From an uncultured Clostridia bacterium (GTDB lineage Bacteria; Bacillota; Clostridia; Christensenellales; Pumilibacteraceae), in NCBI GenBank assembly GCA_947385185.1, contig CANDJX010000100.1, positions 1-5,280 on the forward strand: a stretch of 5,280 bases of DNA, in the 5' to 3' direction. A program made the translations under genes and the position numbers. Below the pieces are notes generated by a model. The model saw only the letters and a list, made by a program, of their open reading frames with translations. It was not told the DNA's origin and ran no database searches. Positions 1-5,280 of the stretch are shown here, piece after piece; positions within the stretch are counted from its first letter, which is position 1, and every line of letters starts with the position of its first letter.

Positions 1-406
1 ACTTACTTTCCGATGCCTCCCGATATTCTTTCAGCCTTAGCCTGTTATTCTCGTTCGCGTTTTTTTCCGCAATCGAGTTATACGTCCCGAGCGATCCGAA
101 CATATCTTCCACGAACGCGAATTCGTTTTTCGATAAATAACCCGACGGCAATTTCTTTTTTTCTCCCGACATATTGCCGACCGCTGCGGAGAGCTGCCCG
201 GAAAGAAGCGTAGACTTCGTTTCATACGACGAAAGCACTTTGGGCACGGTATCGAGCGAAAAAGTCAAATTGGAAGAAAAACGCAGTAAAAGATTATCCA
301 GTTCGGAAAAATACTCTTTCCTTACCTTATAGTATCTTCCTATCGCAAATCCCGCAAGAGTACACGATACGGTAAGGATCATGCAAAGCAACAGTTTATC
401 CGACAT
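1..406 (-). CDS. spoIIIAB: Stage III sporulation protein AB, N-terminal 135 residues (cut by window edge)
   Basis: The reading frame opens at the ATG at 406-404 and stays open to the window edge, giving 135 codons; the family is usually about 170 residues, so the C-terminus is missing. Residues 4-23 form one hydrophobic membrane segment containing a Cys-Thr-Leu-Ala-Gly-Phe stretch, typical of SpoIIIAB N-termini. It is followed by a charged, helical region (24-45) and a second helical part with Phe103-Gly104-Ser-Leu-Gly107, matching the family's conserved F-x-x-LG region. In known spore formers SpoIIIAB is a mother-cell membrane protein of the SpoIIIA-SpoIIQ channel, related to type II secretion GspF, and partners the SpoIIIAA ATPase. 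The start overlaps the end of spoIIIAA by 11 bp, implying translational coupling; no clear Shine-Dalgarno is visible, and ATG 382 is an alternative start. The call rests on position after spoIIIAA plus these features; the sequence is diverged. Confidence 0.87.
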   Translation of the reverse strand, partial: MSDKLLLCMILTVSCTLAGFAIGRYYKVRKEYFSELDNLLLRFSSNLTFSLDTVPKVLSSYETKSTLLSGQLSAAVGNMSGEKKKLPSGYLSKNEFAFVEDMFGSLGTYNSIAEKNANENNRLRLKEYREASESK

Positions 407-1325
407 AAACTTTGTTCAGGGACGAATCGCAGATTTCCGCGACGTGCCCCGCTCCGAAATCTTCGGACAAAAAATAATAGCGCTCGAACAGACCGTAACG
501 CACCATTTCGCCGGCGATGGACCGGCGACGGAACATATCCGGCGAGGACGAATGCGCCGACGCTATCACGGCGATTCCGCAACCGACTGCTTCCCGCAAT
601 ATATCTATATCTTTCTCTCCGAAAATCTCGTCGGTTACGATCACGTCCGGTCGCATACTTCTGACCGCGCATTCGAAAGCGTGCGACTTGGTGCTGCCGG
701 TTATTACGTCCGATCTTATTCCCACGTCCATACCGCCCACGCCGCCCGACGCGCACGCGATCTCGCCCCGCTCGTCCGCGATCAGGACATTCGGCGCATC
801 GGCGAGTTCGGATAACTGACGTGCAATATCGCGAAGCATAGTGGTTTTACCGGCGCCGGGAGGCGAAACGATAAGCACGCGGCAGAAATTCGATACTATG
901 TCATGCATAATACACGACGCGCAGCCCTTGATTTCATGCGGAATGCGCAGATTGAGCGAGCTATAGTTTTTTACGGTCAGAATCTTTCCGCCGTCTGTAA
1001 CGACCTCTCCGCACACCCCGAGACGCAATCCGTCCGACAGCGTAATATAGCCGCGTATTATATCGTCGTTATACGCATAGACCGAATGTTCAGACGCCGC
1101 TACCACGACGTTGCGAATATCCTCGGCGCTTACGCTCAAAGCGTGCGCGTAAGACGACGACACCCCTTTCTCGGTCAGATAGACCGATTTGTTATTGTAG
1201 CGCACGCACACGGGTTTTTCGGCTCTGAGCCTGATTTCCTGCAGTTTTTCCGCATCGAGGTTGTCCGCAACCGAGTTATATACCGTGGGCGGCAACAGTT
1301 TTTTTAAGCGCACGACATCGAACAT
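396..1325 (-). CDS. spoIIIAA: Stage III sporulation protein AA, ATPase of the SpoIIIA channel
   Basis: 309 residues, near full length for the family. The N-terminal domain holds the conserved LPP (11-13) and E-I-R-L-R (30-34) segments. The middle carries the family pattern around G92-Y93-I94-T95 and R101-L102-G103-V104-C105-G106. The ATPase core has a Walker A loop S154-P-P-G-A-G-K160-T-T, the ADERGE segment (183-188), and a Walker B strand D227-V-I-V-T-D232-E233. In Bacillus the protein is a cytoplasmic secretion-type ATPase (GspE/PilB-like) on the mother-cell side of the SpoIIIA-SpoIIQ complex, needed for late forespore gene expression. The gene lies after efp and directly before spoIIIAB, as in other Bacillota. 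The first residue of the P-loop consensus is Ser154 instead of the usual Gly. No Shine-Dalgarno precedes ATG 1325; GTG 1313 is a weaker alternative start. A sigma-E-like promoter lies just upstream. Confidence 0.96.
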   Translation of the reverse strand: MFDVVRLKKLLPPTVYNSVADNLDAEKLQEIRLRAEKPVCVRYNNKSVYLTEKGVSSSYAHALSVSAEDIRNVVVAASEHSVYAYNDDIIRGYITLSDGLRLGVCGEVVTDGGKILTVKNYSSLNLRIPHEIKGCASCIMHDIVSNFCRVLIVSPPGAGKTTMLRDIARQLSELADAPNVLIADERGEIACASGGVGGMDVGIRSDVITGSTKSHAFECAVRSMRPDVIVTDEIFGEKDIDILREAVGCGIAVIASAHSSSPDMFRRRSIAGEMVRYGLFERYYFLSEDFGAGHVAEICDSSLNKVYVG

Positions 1326-1330
1326 ATCAC

Positions 1331-1359
1331 ATTATATTGGCGGCAAAAGCAGGCTATGA
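1331..1359 (-). promoter_or_regulatory. Candidate sigma-E-type promoter for spoIIIAA
   Basis: On the minus strand, TCATAGC (1359-1353) is followed after 14 bp by AATATAAT (1338-1331). The Bacillus sigma-E -10 consensus is close to CATAYAMT, and 7 of 8 positions agree. The -35 shows the core C-A-T-A of KMATATT with 5 of 7 matches, and the spacing is the usual one for this sigma factor. No sigma-A -35 lies 17 bp from the TATAAT. The spoIIIA operon is sigma-E dependent in Bacillus subtilis, and this site follows the efp terminator, so a separate promoter is expected here. The predicted start of transcription falls at about 1324, almost on the start codon at 1325, which is odd for a leadered mRNA. 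Confidence 0.55.
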
Positions 1360-1368
1360 CCTTTCGAC

Positions 1369-1405
1369 AAAAAAAGTGCCGGAGACATATCTGCCTCCGG
1401 CACTT
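1369..1405 (-). terminator. Intrinsic terminator downstream of efp
   Basis: An 11-bp perfect inverted repeat (1405-1395 with 1384-1374, arm AAGTGCCGGAG) encloses a 10-base loop. In the minus direction it runs directly into seven T residues (complement of the A-run 1369-1375, two of them shared with the stem base). This is a textbook Rho-independent terminator for transcripts leaving efp, whose stop codon lies 17 bp upstream. The plus direction lacks a T-run, so it appears one-directional. It should separate efp from the spoIIIA genes. Confidence 0.93.
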
Positions 1406-1421
1406 AAATAAATTGCCGTGA

Positions 1422-1979
1422 TTATTTTATTCTCGACATATAGATACCCGTTCTCGTATCGACGCGGATTTTATCGCCGATATTGATGAACAGCGGCACC
1501 TGTATCGCCGCACCCGTTTCGAGCGTAGCGGGTTTATTCCCCGCTTTGGACGTATCGCCCTGTATGCCCGGTTCGGTTTCGGCAATGGTAAGCTCAACGA
1601 AGTTAGGCGGTTCTACGCTGAAAGGAACGCCTTTATACGACTGAATGGAAACCATCATTTCGGGAATGATATACTGGAGCGCATCGCGGCACTCGTCTAT
1701 GTTTATATCGATCTGCTCGAAAGTTTCGGGCTCCATGAAATGACAAAAATCGTCGTCGGCATAAAGAAACTGATAGTCGTGAGTTTCAATCTTGGCGTCG
1801 AGGAATTTTTCCGTCGGGTTGAACGATTCCTCGAGCACCTGCCCGGTCACAACGTTCTTATACTTTGTTCTGACAAAAGCCGAACCTTTACCCGGCTTTA
1901 CGTGTTGGAAATCCACTACGCGGAATACTTTTCCGTCTTTTTCAAACGTAGTGCCTTTTCTGAAATCGCCTGCTACCAT
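1422..1979 (-). CDS. efp: Translation elongation factor P
   Basis: 185 residues, full length for EF-P. It has the three-domain beta-barrel layout: an N-terminal KOW-like domain (about 1-62), a central OB domain (about 65-125) and a C-terminal OB domain (about 128-185) ending near the conserved V-D-T-R-T-G signature (171-176). The tip loop H26-V-K-P-G-K31-G-S-A-F places Lys31 where the modified lysine sits in other bacteria. EF-P binds between the ribosomal P and E sites and relieves stalling at consecutive prolines. The modification used here (for example 5-aminopentanol as in Bacillus) cannot be read from this window; no modification enzyme gene is present. The ATG at 1979-1977 is preceded by an AAGGAG Shine-Dalgarno (1991-1986) at 6 bp, fixing the start. 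The gene sits between a consensus promoter and a strong terminator, suggesting high monocistronic expression. The peptidase-efp-spoIIIA order matches Bacillus yqhT-efp-spoIIIA. Confidence 0.98.
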   Translation of the reverse strand: MVAGDFRKGTTFEKDGKVFRVVDFQHVKPGKGSAFVRTKYKNVVTGQVLEESFNPTEKFLDAKIETHDYQFLYADDDFCHFMEPETFEQIDINIDECRDALQYIIPEMMVSIQSYKGVPFSVEPPNFVELTIAETEPGIQGDTSKAGNKPATLETGAAIQVPLFINIGDKIRVDTRTGIYMSRIK

Positions 1980-1985
1980 AAAATG

Positions 1986-1991
1986 CTCCTT
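1986..1991 (-). promoter_or_regulatory. Ribosome binding site of efp
   Basis: AAGGAG on the minus strand, 6 bases before the efp ATG, is the cleanest Shine-Dalgarno in the window and fits strong translation of efp. Confidence 0.85.
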
Positions 1992-2019
1992 AGATTTATT
2001 CGGTAAAAAATGAGGTTTT

Positions 2020-3063
2020 TTATATTATAAGCGTTTTGGCGTAATTTGTCAAGTTCTCTATACCGTCTTTTTTAATTACGACCATATCTTCTATCCGTAT
2101 TCCGCCCAATCCCTCGATATAAAGCCCGGGTTCGACCGTTACGACCGCGTTTTCGGGCAAAGGAAGATCGTTGCGCGACGCAAGCACGGGCAGCTCGTGT
2201 ATATCGATACCTACGCCGTGACCGAGCGAATGCCCGAACTCCTTATCGTAACCGTTTGCGCGGAAGAACTCGCGAGCCATATCGTCCGCCTCTTTACCCG
2301 TCATACCCGCCTTGAGATGCTTGAGAACGTATTGCTGCGTCGACAGCACGAGCAGGTACAGGTCGTTGATACGCGAACTCGGCTCTCCGAAGCAGAAAGT
2401 ACGCGTCATATCCGAACAATAACCGTTTTTCATTGCGCCCGTGTCGAGAAGAATAATATCCCCTTTCCCGAGTTTTCTGTTGCCGGGAACGTGATGGCAA
2501 TCGGCGGCGTTCTCTCCGAAAGCGACGATATTGTCGAACGCGAATCCGTCCGCGCCGTGCATTAAAAACCGGTAAGATATTTCGGCATTGAGTTCGCGTT
2601 CCGTCATTCCGGATTTCACCGACGCAAGCGCTTTGGCGATCGCGGCTTCCGTAATAGCCTGCGCCGATCTGATTTTCGCTATTTCTTCGTCGGTTTTGAC
2701 TATGCGAAGCTCCGTAAGTTCGGATCCTACGGACTTTAACTCGAACTCGCCGAACTCCTTTTTCATCTGTCGATGCGTCGCCACGCTCACGGATTCGTCC
2801 TCGTAGCCCAAAGACGAGAATTTATGCTCGGCGCAAATTTTTGCAATGCGGTTAAACAAATGATCCGCATCCGTGATTATTATCTCGAAATCCTCGACCG
2901 CAGTTTTAGCCGCAATGGCATAACGGAAGTCGGTAAACAGATATTTTTTATTCTCCGTCAGCAGCAGCGCGCCGAACGAACTGTCGAAGCCGGTAAAATA
3001 GAACCTGTTGCTCGGGCTTGTGATAATCAACGCATCGTATTTTTCAAATAACTTATGATACAT
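2020..3063 (-). CDS. Aminopeptidase P family (M24B) Xaa-Pro peptidase
   Basis: 347 residues from the ATG at 3063-3061, a normal size for the short Xaa-Pro dipeptidase/aminopeptidase group. Residues 1 to about 118 form the creatinase-type N-terminal domain; about 127-340 is the M24 pita-bread catalytic domain. All five metal ligands are visible: D207 (LLDTGA), D218 (CSDMTR), H282 (GHGVG), E311 (TVEPGLY) and E325 (GIRIEDM), with H289-E290 as the conserved downstream pair. The spacing equals that of Pyrococcus prolidase shifted by two residues. The enzyme is a cytosolic two-metal hydrolase (usually Mn or Co) that removes residues before proline, so it serves peptide turnover. It is the likely counterpart of Bacillus yqhT, which also precedes efp. 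A GGAGAA motif 6 bp upstream supports ATG 3063 over the in-frame TTG at 3069. It starts 2 bp after the preceding gene's stop. Dipeptidase versus aminopeptidase cannot be decided here. Confidence 0.95.
   Translation of the reverse strand: MYHKLFEKYDALIITSPSNRFYFTGFDSSFGALLLTENKKYLFTDFRYAIAAKTAVEDFEIIITDADHLFNRIAKICAEHKFSSLGYEDESVSVATHRQMKKEFGEFELKSVGSELTELRIVKTDEEIAKIRSAQAITEAAIAKALASVKSGMTERELNAEISYRFLMHGADGFAFDNIVAFGENAADCHHVPGNRKLGKGDIILLDTGAMKNGYCSDMTRTFCFGEPSSRINDLYLLVLSTQQYVLKHLKAGMTGKEADDMAREFFRANGYDKEFGHSLGHGVGIDIHELPVLASRNDLPLPENAVVTVEPGLYIEGLGGIRIEDMVVIKKDGIENLTNYAKTLII
2024..2052 (-). promoter_or_regulatory. Perfect consensus sigma-A promoter for efp
   Basis: The minus strand reads TTGACA (2052-2047), a 17-bp spacer, and TATAAT (2029-2024): both hexamers match the vegetative consensus at all 12 positions with optimal spacing. 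The site lies inside the last codons of the upstream peptidase gene, whose stop codon (2022-2020) immediately follows the -10. Transcription would start near 2017, giving a leader of about 38 bases that contains the efp ribosome binding site. This gives efp its own supply of mRNA in addition to any read-through from the upstream operon. Confidence 0.88.
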
Positions 3064-3065
3064 AA

Positions 3066-3914
3066 TCAATTCTCCGCAATCGCGATCATGTCGCGCATTA
3101 TCGCCGCATCTTCAGCCATCGTGCCGTCGGATTCGCACACGATATACGGCGTCAGTTTATAGTCGTTAATGAGTTTTGCAAACCCGTCGAATTCGGGTCC
3201 GTATTTTTCGTCCGCAAACGTAAGATGTTTGAGTTCTCCCTTATTTCCGTACATAATCTTGGAAAAATGCACGTGCATATTCCTTGTTTTTTCGTCGCCG
3301 AGCACGTCCGCGGTATAATCGATAATTCTCTTATAGTCGTCATACCCTTTTATACCGCCGAGGGTATACGAATTGATATGCCCGAAATCGAAACACGGAT
3401 ACAGCCTTTTATCGAGAGTACAGAAATCTACGACCTCCTCGACAGTCCCTATCTGATTTATTTTTCCCATCGTTTCGGGACAAAGTATGAAGTCGAATCC
3501 GAGGTCGGATAAATTTTCCATAAGCCGCGCAATATTGCGTTTCGCTCTTTCCATCGCTTCGCGGCGTTCGGATTTCCCGCACGAAGCCGGATGAAATACG
3601 GTGCGTTTGCCGCCGAATAAATGTTCCGCCATGATCGAACTTCTTACGTAGCCGAAAGACTTTTCGATCATTTCTTCGTCCGGATTCGCGAAATTCGTAT
3701 AGTACGGAGCATGAGAACTGATTTCCACACCGAAACGCCCGAACTCCGCTCCGATCTCCAGCGCCGATTCCGCTTTGATATTCACGCCGCGACCGAAAGA
3801 ATATTCGAACGCGTTCAGACCGCGCCCGGCGATCCATTCCGCCGCTTCCTTGGTGCGCGTATGTCCCTCGGCGTAAAACGAGAGCGAATTTCCGCTCGGA
3901 CCTATTCTCAACAT
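3066..3914 (-). CDS. Endonuclease IV-like TIM-barrel protein (AP endonuclease family 2)
   Basis: 282 residues from ATG 3914, close to the roughly 285 of E. coli Nfo. The metal-site motifs of endonuclease IV occur in order: H68 in S-S-H-A-P-Y-Y-T-N, H108 in V-F-H-P, E147 in C-P-E-T-M-G-K, D176 and H179 in C-F-D-F-G-H, H216 in H-V-H-F-S-K, H230 in E-L-K-H-L-T-F, and E261 in V-C-E-S. These correspond to E. coli H69, H109, E145, D179, H182, H216, H231 and E261. The ninth ligand, D229 of the D-R-H motif, is replaced by Leu228, so the third zinc site looks altered. Family members cut DNA at abasic sites; whether this one does, or belongs to a related sugar-isomerase-like group, is not settled by sequence. 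The ATG overlaps the ribF end by 7 bp and follows an AAGGAG at 11 bp; the in-frame GTG at 3926 overlaps that site and is unlikely. Confidence 0.85.
   Translation of the reverse strand: MLRIGPSGNSLSFYAEGHTRTKEAAEWIAGRGLNAFEYSFGRGVNIKAESALEIGAEFGRFGVEISSHAPYYTNFANPDEEMIEKSFGYVRSSIMAEHLFGGKRTVFHPASCGKSERREAMERAKRNIARLMENLSDLGFDFILCPETMGKINQIGTVEEVVDFCTLDKRLYPCFDFGHINSYTLGGIKGYDDYKRIIDYTADVLGDEKTRNMHVHFSKIMYGNKGELKHLTFADEKYGPEFDGFAKLINDYKLTPYIVCESDGTMAEDAAIMRDMIAIAEN
3070..3075 (-). promoter_or_regulatory. Ribosome binding site of the M24B peptidase gene
   Basis: GGAGAA on the minus strand lies 6 bases before ATG 3063 and inside the last codons of the upstream gene. It sits directly against the in-frame TTG at 3069, so it supports the ATG as the true start. 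Confidence 0.7.
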
Positions 3915-4792
3915 ATATCGGTCCACTCCTTATCTTTTTTTATCGTAGTCACCAATTCTTCCGCCGTTGCGAATTTCGTTATCGGACGGAGATATTTATG
4001 AAAATGAACCGTCAGTTCGCTGCCGAGCACTCTTTCGGACGAATAATCGAGAATGTTTGTTTCGATCGCGAATTTATTCTGCAAAAAAGTGGGGCGCGGA
4101 CCGTAGTTGGTGACCGCTCTGTACATTTTGCCGTCAAGCTCGGCATACGTTCCGTATACGCCTCTTTTGATCTCCATCATTCCTATCGGAAGATCGAGAT
4201 TGAGAGTCGGTATGCCGATACCGCGTCCGCGTCCGTCGCCGGCAACTATACGACCGCGGATATGATACTTCATTCCGAGCAGTTTCCCCGCCATATCGAC
4301 GTTTCCCGTCCTGAGAAACGTTCTGATCGCCGTGCTCGATACGCGCACGCTTTCGAAATCGACGAGCGGCATTACCTTAAGCGCGATATTGTTTTGTTTG
4401 CATAATTCGGCAAGCGTCGTTACGTCGCATCTGTCCGAACCGAACGTATAGTTTTCGCCGCAAACAATATCGCGAATACGATACGATTCCGTAAGTTTTG
4501 CAAAAAATTCACGACCCTTGATTTGTGAAACGCGGCAAAAATAAAGCATGATGCACAGATTCGCTCCGCACTCTCCGAGCAGTCGCTTTTTCTCCGTAAA
4601 GTCGTAAATGGATTCTTTCCCGAGCAGATTGTCCGCAAACGTCAAAACGCAAGCGGCAGTATTATGCTCCGACGAAAGTCGACAGACTTCGTCCAGGAGC
4701 GTTCTGTGTCCGAGATGAACGCCGTCGAAATTGCCTAAGGCTACCGAAATTTCTCCGACGAAAGGTTTTCCGAATTCCAATGATTCGATCAT
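3908..4792 (-). CDS. ribF: Bifunctional riboflavin kinase / FAD synthetase
   Basis: 294 residues, slightly shorter than the usual 305-320 but complete. The N-terminal FMN adenylyltransferase domain (about 1-175) has the nucleotidyltransferase signature L19-G-N-F-D23-G-V-H26-L-G-H29, the C111-G-E-N-Y-T-F-G segment, and S152-S-T-A-I-R157. The C-terminal riboflavin kinase domain (about 176-290) has G-I-P-T-L-N-L (193-199), G211-V-Y-G-T-Y, N229-Y-G-P-R-P-T-F236 and the following E-T-N-I-L-D stretch holding the usual catalytic glutamate. It converts riboflavin to FMN and then FAD in the cytosol. It follows truB with a 6-bp gap, the standard truB-ribF pair of Bacillota. ATG 4792 was chosen, with an AGAGGA Shine-Dalgarno 10 bp upstream; a TTG at 4798 lies only 4 bp from it and is the less likely start. 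The 3' end overlaps the next gene. Confidence 0.97.
   Translation of the reverse strand: MIESLEFGKPFVGEISVALGNFDGVHLGHRTLLDEVCRLSSEHNTAACVLTFADNLLGKESIYDFTEKKRLLGECGANLCIMLYFCRVSQIKGREFFAKLTESYRIRDIVCGENYTFGSDRCDVTTLAELCKQNNIALKVMPLVDFESVRVSSTAIRTFLRTGNVDMAGKLLGMKYHIRGRIVAGDGRGRGIGIPTLNLDLPIGMMEIKRGVYGTYAELDGKMYRAVTNYGPRPTFLQNKFAIETNILDYSSERVLGSELTVHFHKYLRPITKFATAEELVTTIKKDKEWTDIC
3926..3931 (-). promoter_or_regulatory. Ribosome binding site of the endonuclease IV-like gene
   Basis: AAGGAG on the minus strand, within the 3' end of ribF, stands 11 bases before ATG 3914. The alternative GTG start at 3926 shares a base with this motif and so could not use it, which decides in favour of the ATG. 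The spacing is slightly long. Confidence 0.65.
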
Positions 4793-4798
4793 GTGCAA

Positions 4799-5233
4799 TC
4801 AGTCCTCTTTCAACCAGGTCGTTATTCCGATCCCCCCATTCCCCCGCGACGCGATACCGAGCAATTCGCCTCTGCAATACAATACGAACTTCCCGGTCGG
4901 AGCGTCACCCGCGTCGAACGAAACGCCGTTCGTTGCTTTTTTATAAAACGTGTCCGCCGCCTCGTACTTCGGCAACGCGGCAAGCGCGACGGATAACGGT
5001 ATTATATCGTCGGCGGTCAGATCTTCCGGGCGCACGGACTGCGACGAATAAAAATCCCCGCACCGCGTGCGTTTGATCGACGTCATTACGGCAAGCGACC
5101 CCAGCCTTTCCGCAAGATCGCGGCAAACGCTTCTGACGTACGTCCCCGCCGAACAATCCATTCCGAATAAATATTCGTTTTCTCCGACGCGTCTTATGAG
5201 CTCGAGTGAATTTATACATACGCGCGACGTTTT
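4799..5233 (-). CDS. truB: tRNA pseudouridine(55) synthase, C-terminal part (5' end missing)
   Basis: The frame is open from the end of true genomic sequence to the TGA at 4801-4799, giving 144 residues of a protein normally near 290-300. It shows the TruB signature C27-S-A-G-T-Y-V-R-S (fragment numbering), followed by D39-L and I-K-R-T-R-C-G-D-F, and ends in the small PUA-like C-terminal domain of bacterial TruB with G-I-A-S-R and a terminal W-L-K-E-D. The N-terminal half, with the catalytic aspartate motif, lies outside. TruB makes pseudouridine 55 in the T-loop of tRNAs. An internal ATG at 5161 is not the start, because coding similarity (R-V-C-I-N-S-L-E-L) continues upstream to the adapter junction. 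The break is caused by the assembly end, not by a biological truncation. ribF follows after 6 bp. Confidence 0.95.
   Translation of the reverse strand, partial: KTSRVCINSLELIRRVGENEYLFGMDCSAGTYVRSVCRDLAERLGSLAVMTSIKRTRCGDFYSSQSVRPEDLTADDIIPLSVALAALPKYEAADTFYKKATNGVSFDAGDAPTGKFVLYCRGELLGIASRGNGGIGITTWLKED
4803..4808 (-). promoter_or_regulatory. Ribosome binding site of ribF
   Basis: AGAGGA on the minus strand, within the last codons of truB, is 10 bases before ATG 4792 and 4 bases before TTG 4798. The ATG is favoured by codon preference, although neither spacing is ideal. Confidence 0.6.
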
Positions 5234-5234
5234 G

Positions 5235-5280
5235 AGATCGGAAGAGCGTCGTGTAGGGAAAGAGTGTGCTTGTCAGTGTA
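5235..5280. other. Illumina adapter read-through (assembly contamination)
   Basis: Bases 5235-5267 match the 33-base TruSeq read-through adapter that begins AGATCGGAAGAGC and ends GAAAGAGTGT. The next 8 bases (5268-5275, GCTTGTCA) sit where the i5 index lies in dual-indexed libraries, and 5276-5280 (GTGTA) match the start of the reverse-complemented P5 arm. The order adapter, 8-base index, P5 arm is exactly the construct layout, so this is not genomic DNA. The truB frame loses meaning at this junction. Confidence 0.98.

Noticed and set aside
360..395. Possible lipoprotein signal at Cys15 of SpoIIIAB
   Set aside because: The -3 residue is Thr rather than Leu/Val/Ile, and a cysteine in this membrane segment is common in SpoIIIAB without lipidation.
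381..815. Plus-strand open frame of 144 codons
   Set aside because: It lies wholly antisense to spoIIIAA, has an Arg/His-rich composition typical of a shadow frame, and resembles no family I know.
903..1307. Plus-strand open frame of 134 codons antisense to spoIIIAA
   Set aside because: Shadow of a well-supported gene; rich in Arg and His, with no recognisable motifs.
2003..2020. A-run and T-run pair between the peptidase gene and efp as a possible terminator
   Set aside because: The only pairing is AAAAAA with TTTTTT around a 5-base loop, with no GC stem, so it would be too weak; it also lies at the start of the efp leader.
3409..3837. Minus-strand open frame of 142 codons in another frame of the endonuclease IV-like gene
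   Set aside because: The overlapping frame carries all the metal-site motifs in order; this one is Arg/Ser-rich noise.
4941..5219. Second minus-strand frame of 92 codons over truB
   Set aside because: Arg-rich shadow; the TruB signature lies in the other frame over the same stretch.
1..5280. CRISPR array, tRNA or rRNA, insertion sequence, riboswitch (including an FMN element near ribF) or a new defence-type system
   Set aside because: I saw no spaced direct repeats, cloverleaf, transposase motifs or terminal inverted repeats. ribF is preceded by only 6 bp of intergenic DNA, leaving no room for a riboswitch, and every gene belongs to a known conserved family.

Overview
This is a compact bacterial segment with every recognisable gene on the minus strand, so transcription runs from high to low coordinates. 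The gene content (SpoIIIAA and SpoIIIAB, an Xaa-Pro peptidase next to elongation factor P, TruB next to RibF) points to an endospore-forming Bacillota lineage, most likely a Clostridia-type organism. The protein sequences look fairly diverged from model species, so an uncultivated lineage is plausible, but genus cannot be fixed from this window.

Layout in transcription order: the C-terminal part of truB (5233-4799), ribF (4792-3908), an endonuclease IV-like TIM-barrel gene (3914-3066), an M24B Xaa-Pro peptidase gene (3063-2020), efp (1979-1422), spoIIIAA (1325-396), and the N-terminal part of spoIIIAB (406 to the window edge). The first four are separated by 6 bp or less, or overlap, and look like one operon. 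efp has its own perfect consensus vegetative promoter (TTGACA, 17 bp, TATAAT), buried in the last codons of the peptidase gene, and is closed by a strong intrinsic terminator. The spoIIIA genes follow the terminator and have a candidate sigma-E-type promoter. The window therefore contains three regulatory blocks: a housekeeping RNA-modification, flavin and repair operon; an insulated efp unit; and the start of a mother-cell sporulation operon.

The last 46 bases (5235-5280) are not genomic. They match the Illumina TruSeq P5-side adapter, followed by an 8-base index-sized stretch and the beginning of the P5 arm. The true sequence ends at about 5234, inside truB. Apart from this artefact the window is ordinary conserved chromosome. 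I found no mobile element, CRISPR array, RNA gene or undescribed multi-gene system. The points most worth following are the promoter inside the peptidase gene, the possibly leaderless sigma-E start of spoIIIAA, and the altered third-zinc site of the endonuclease IV-like protein.
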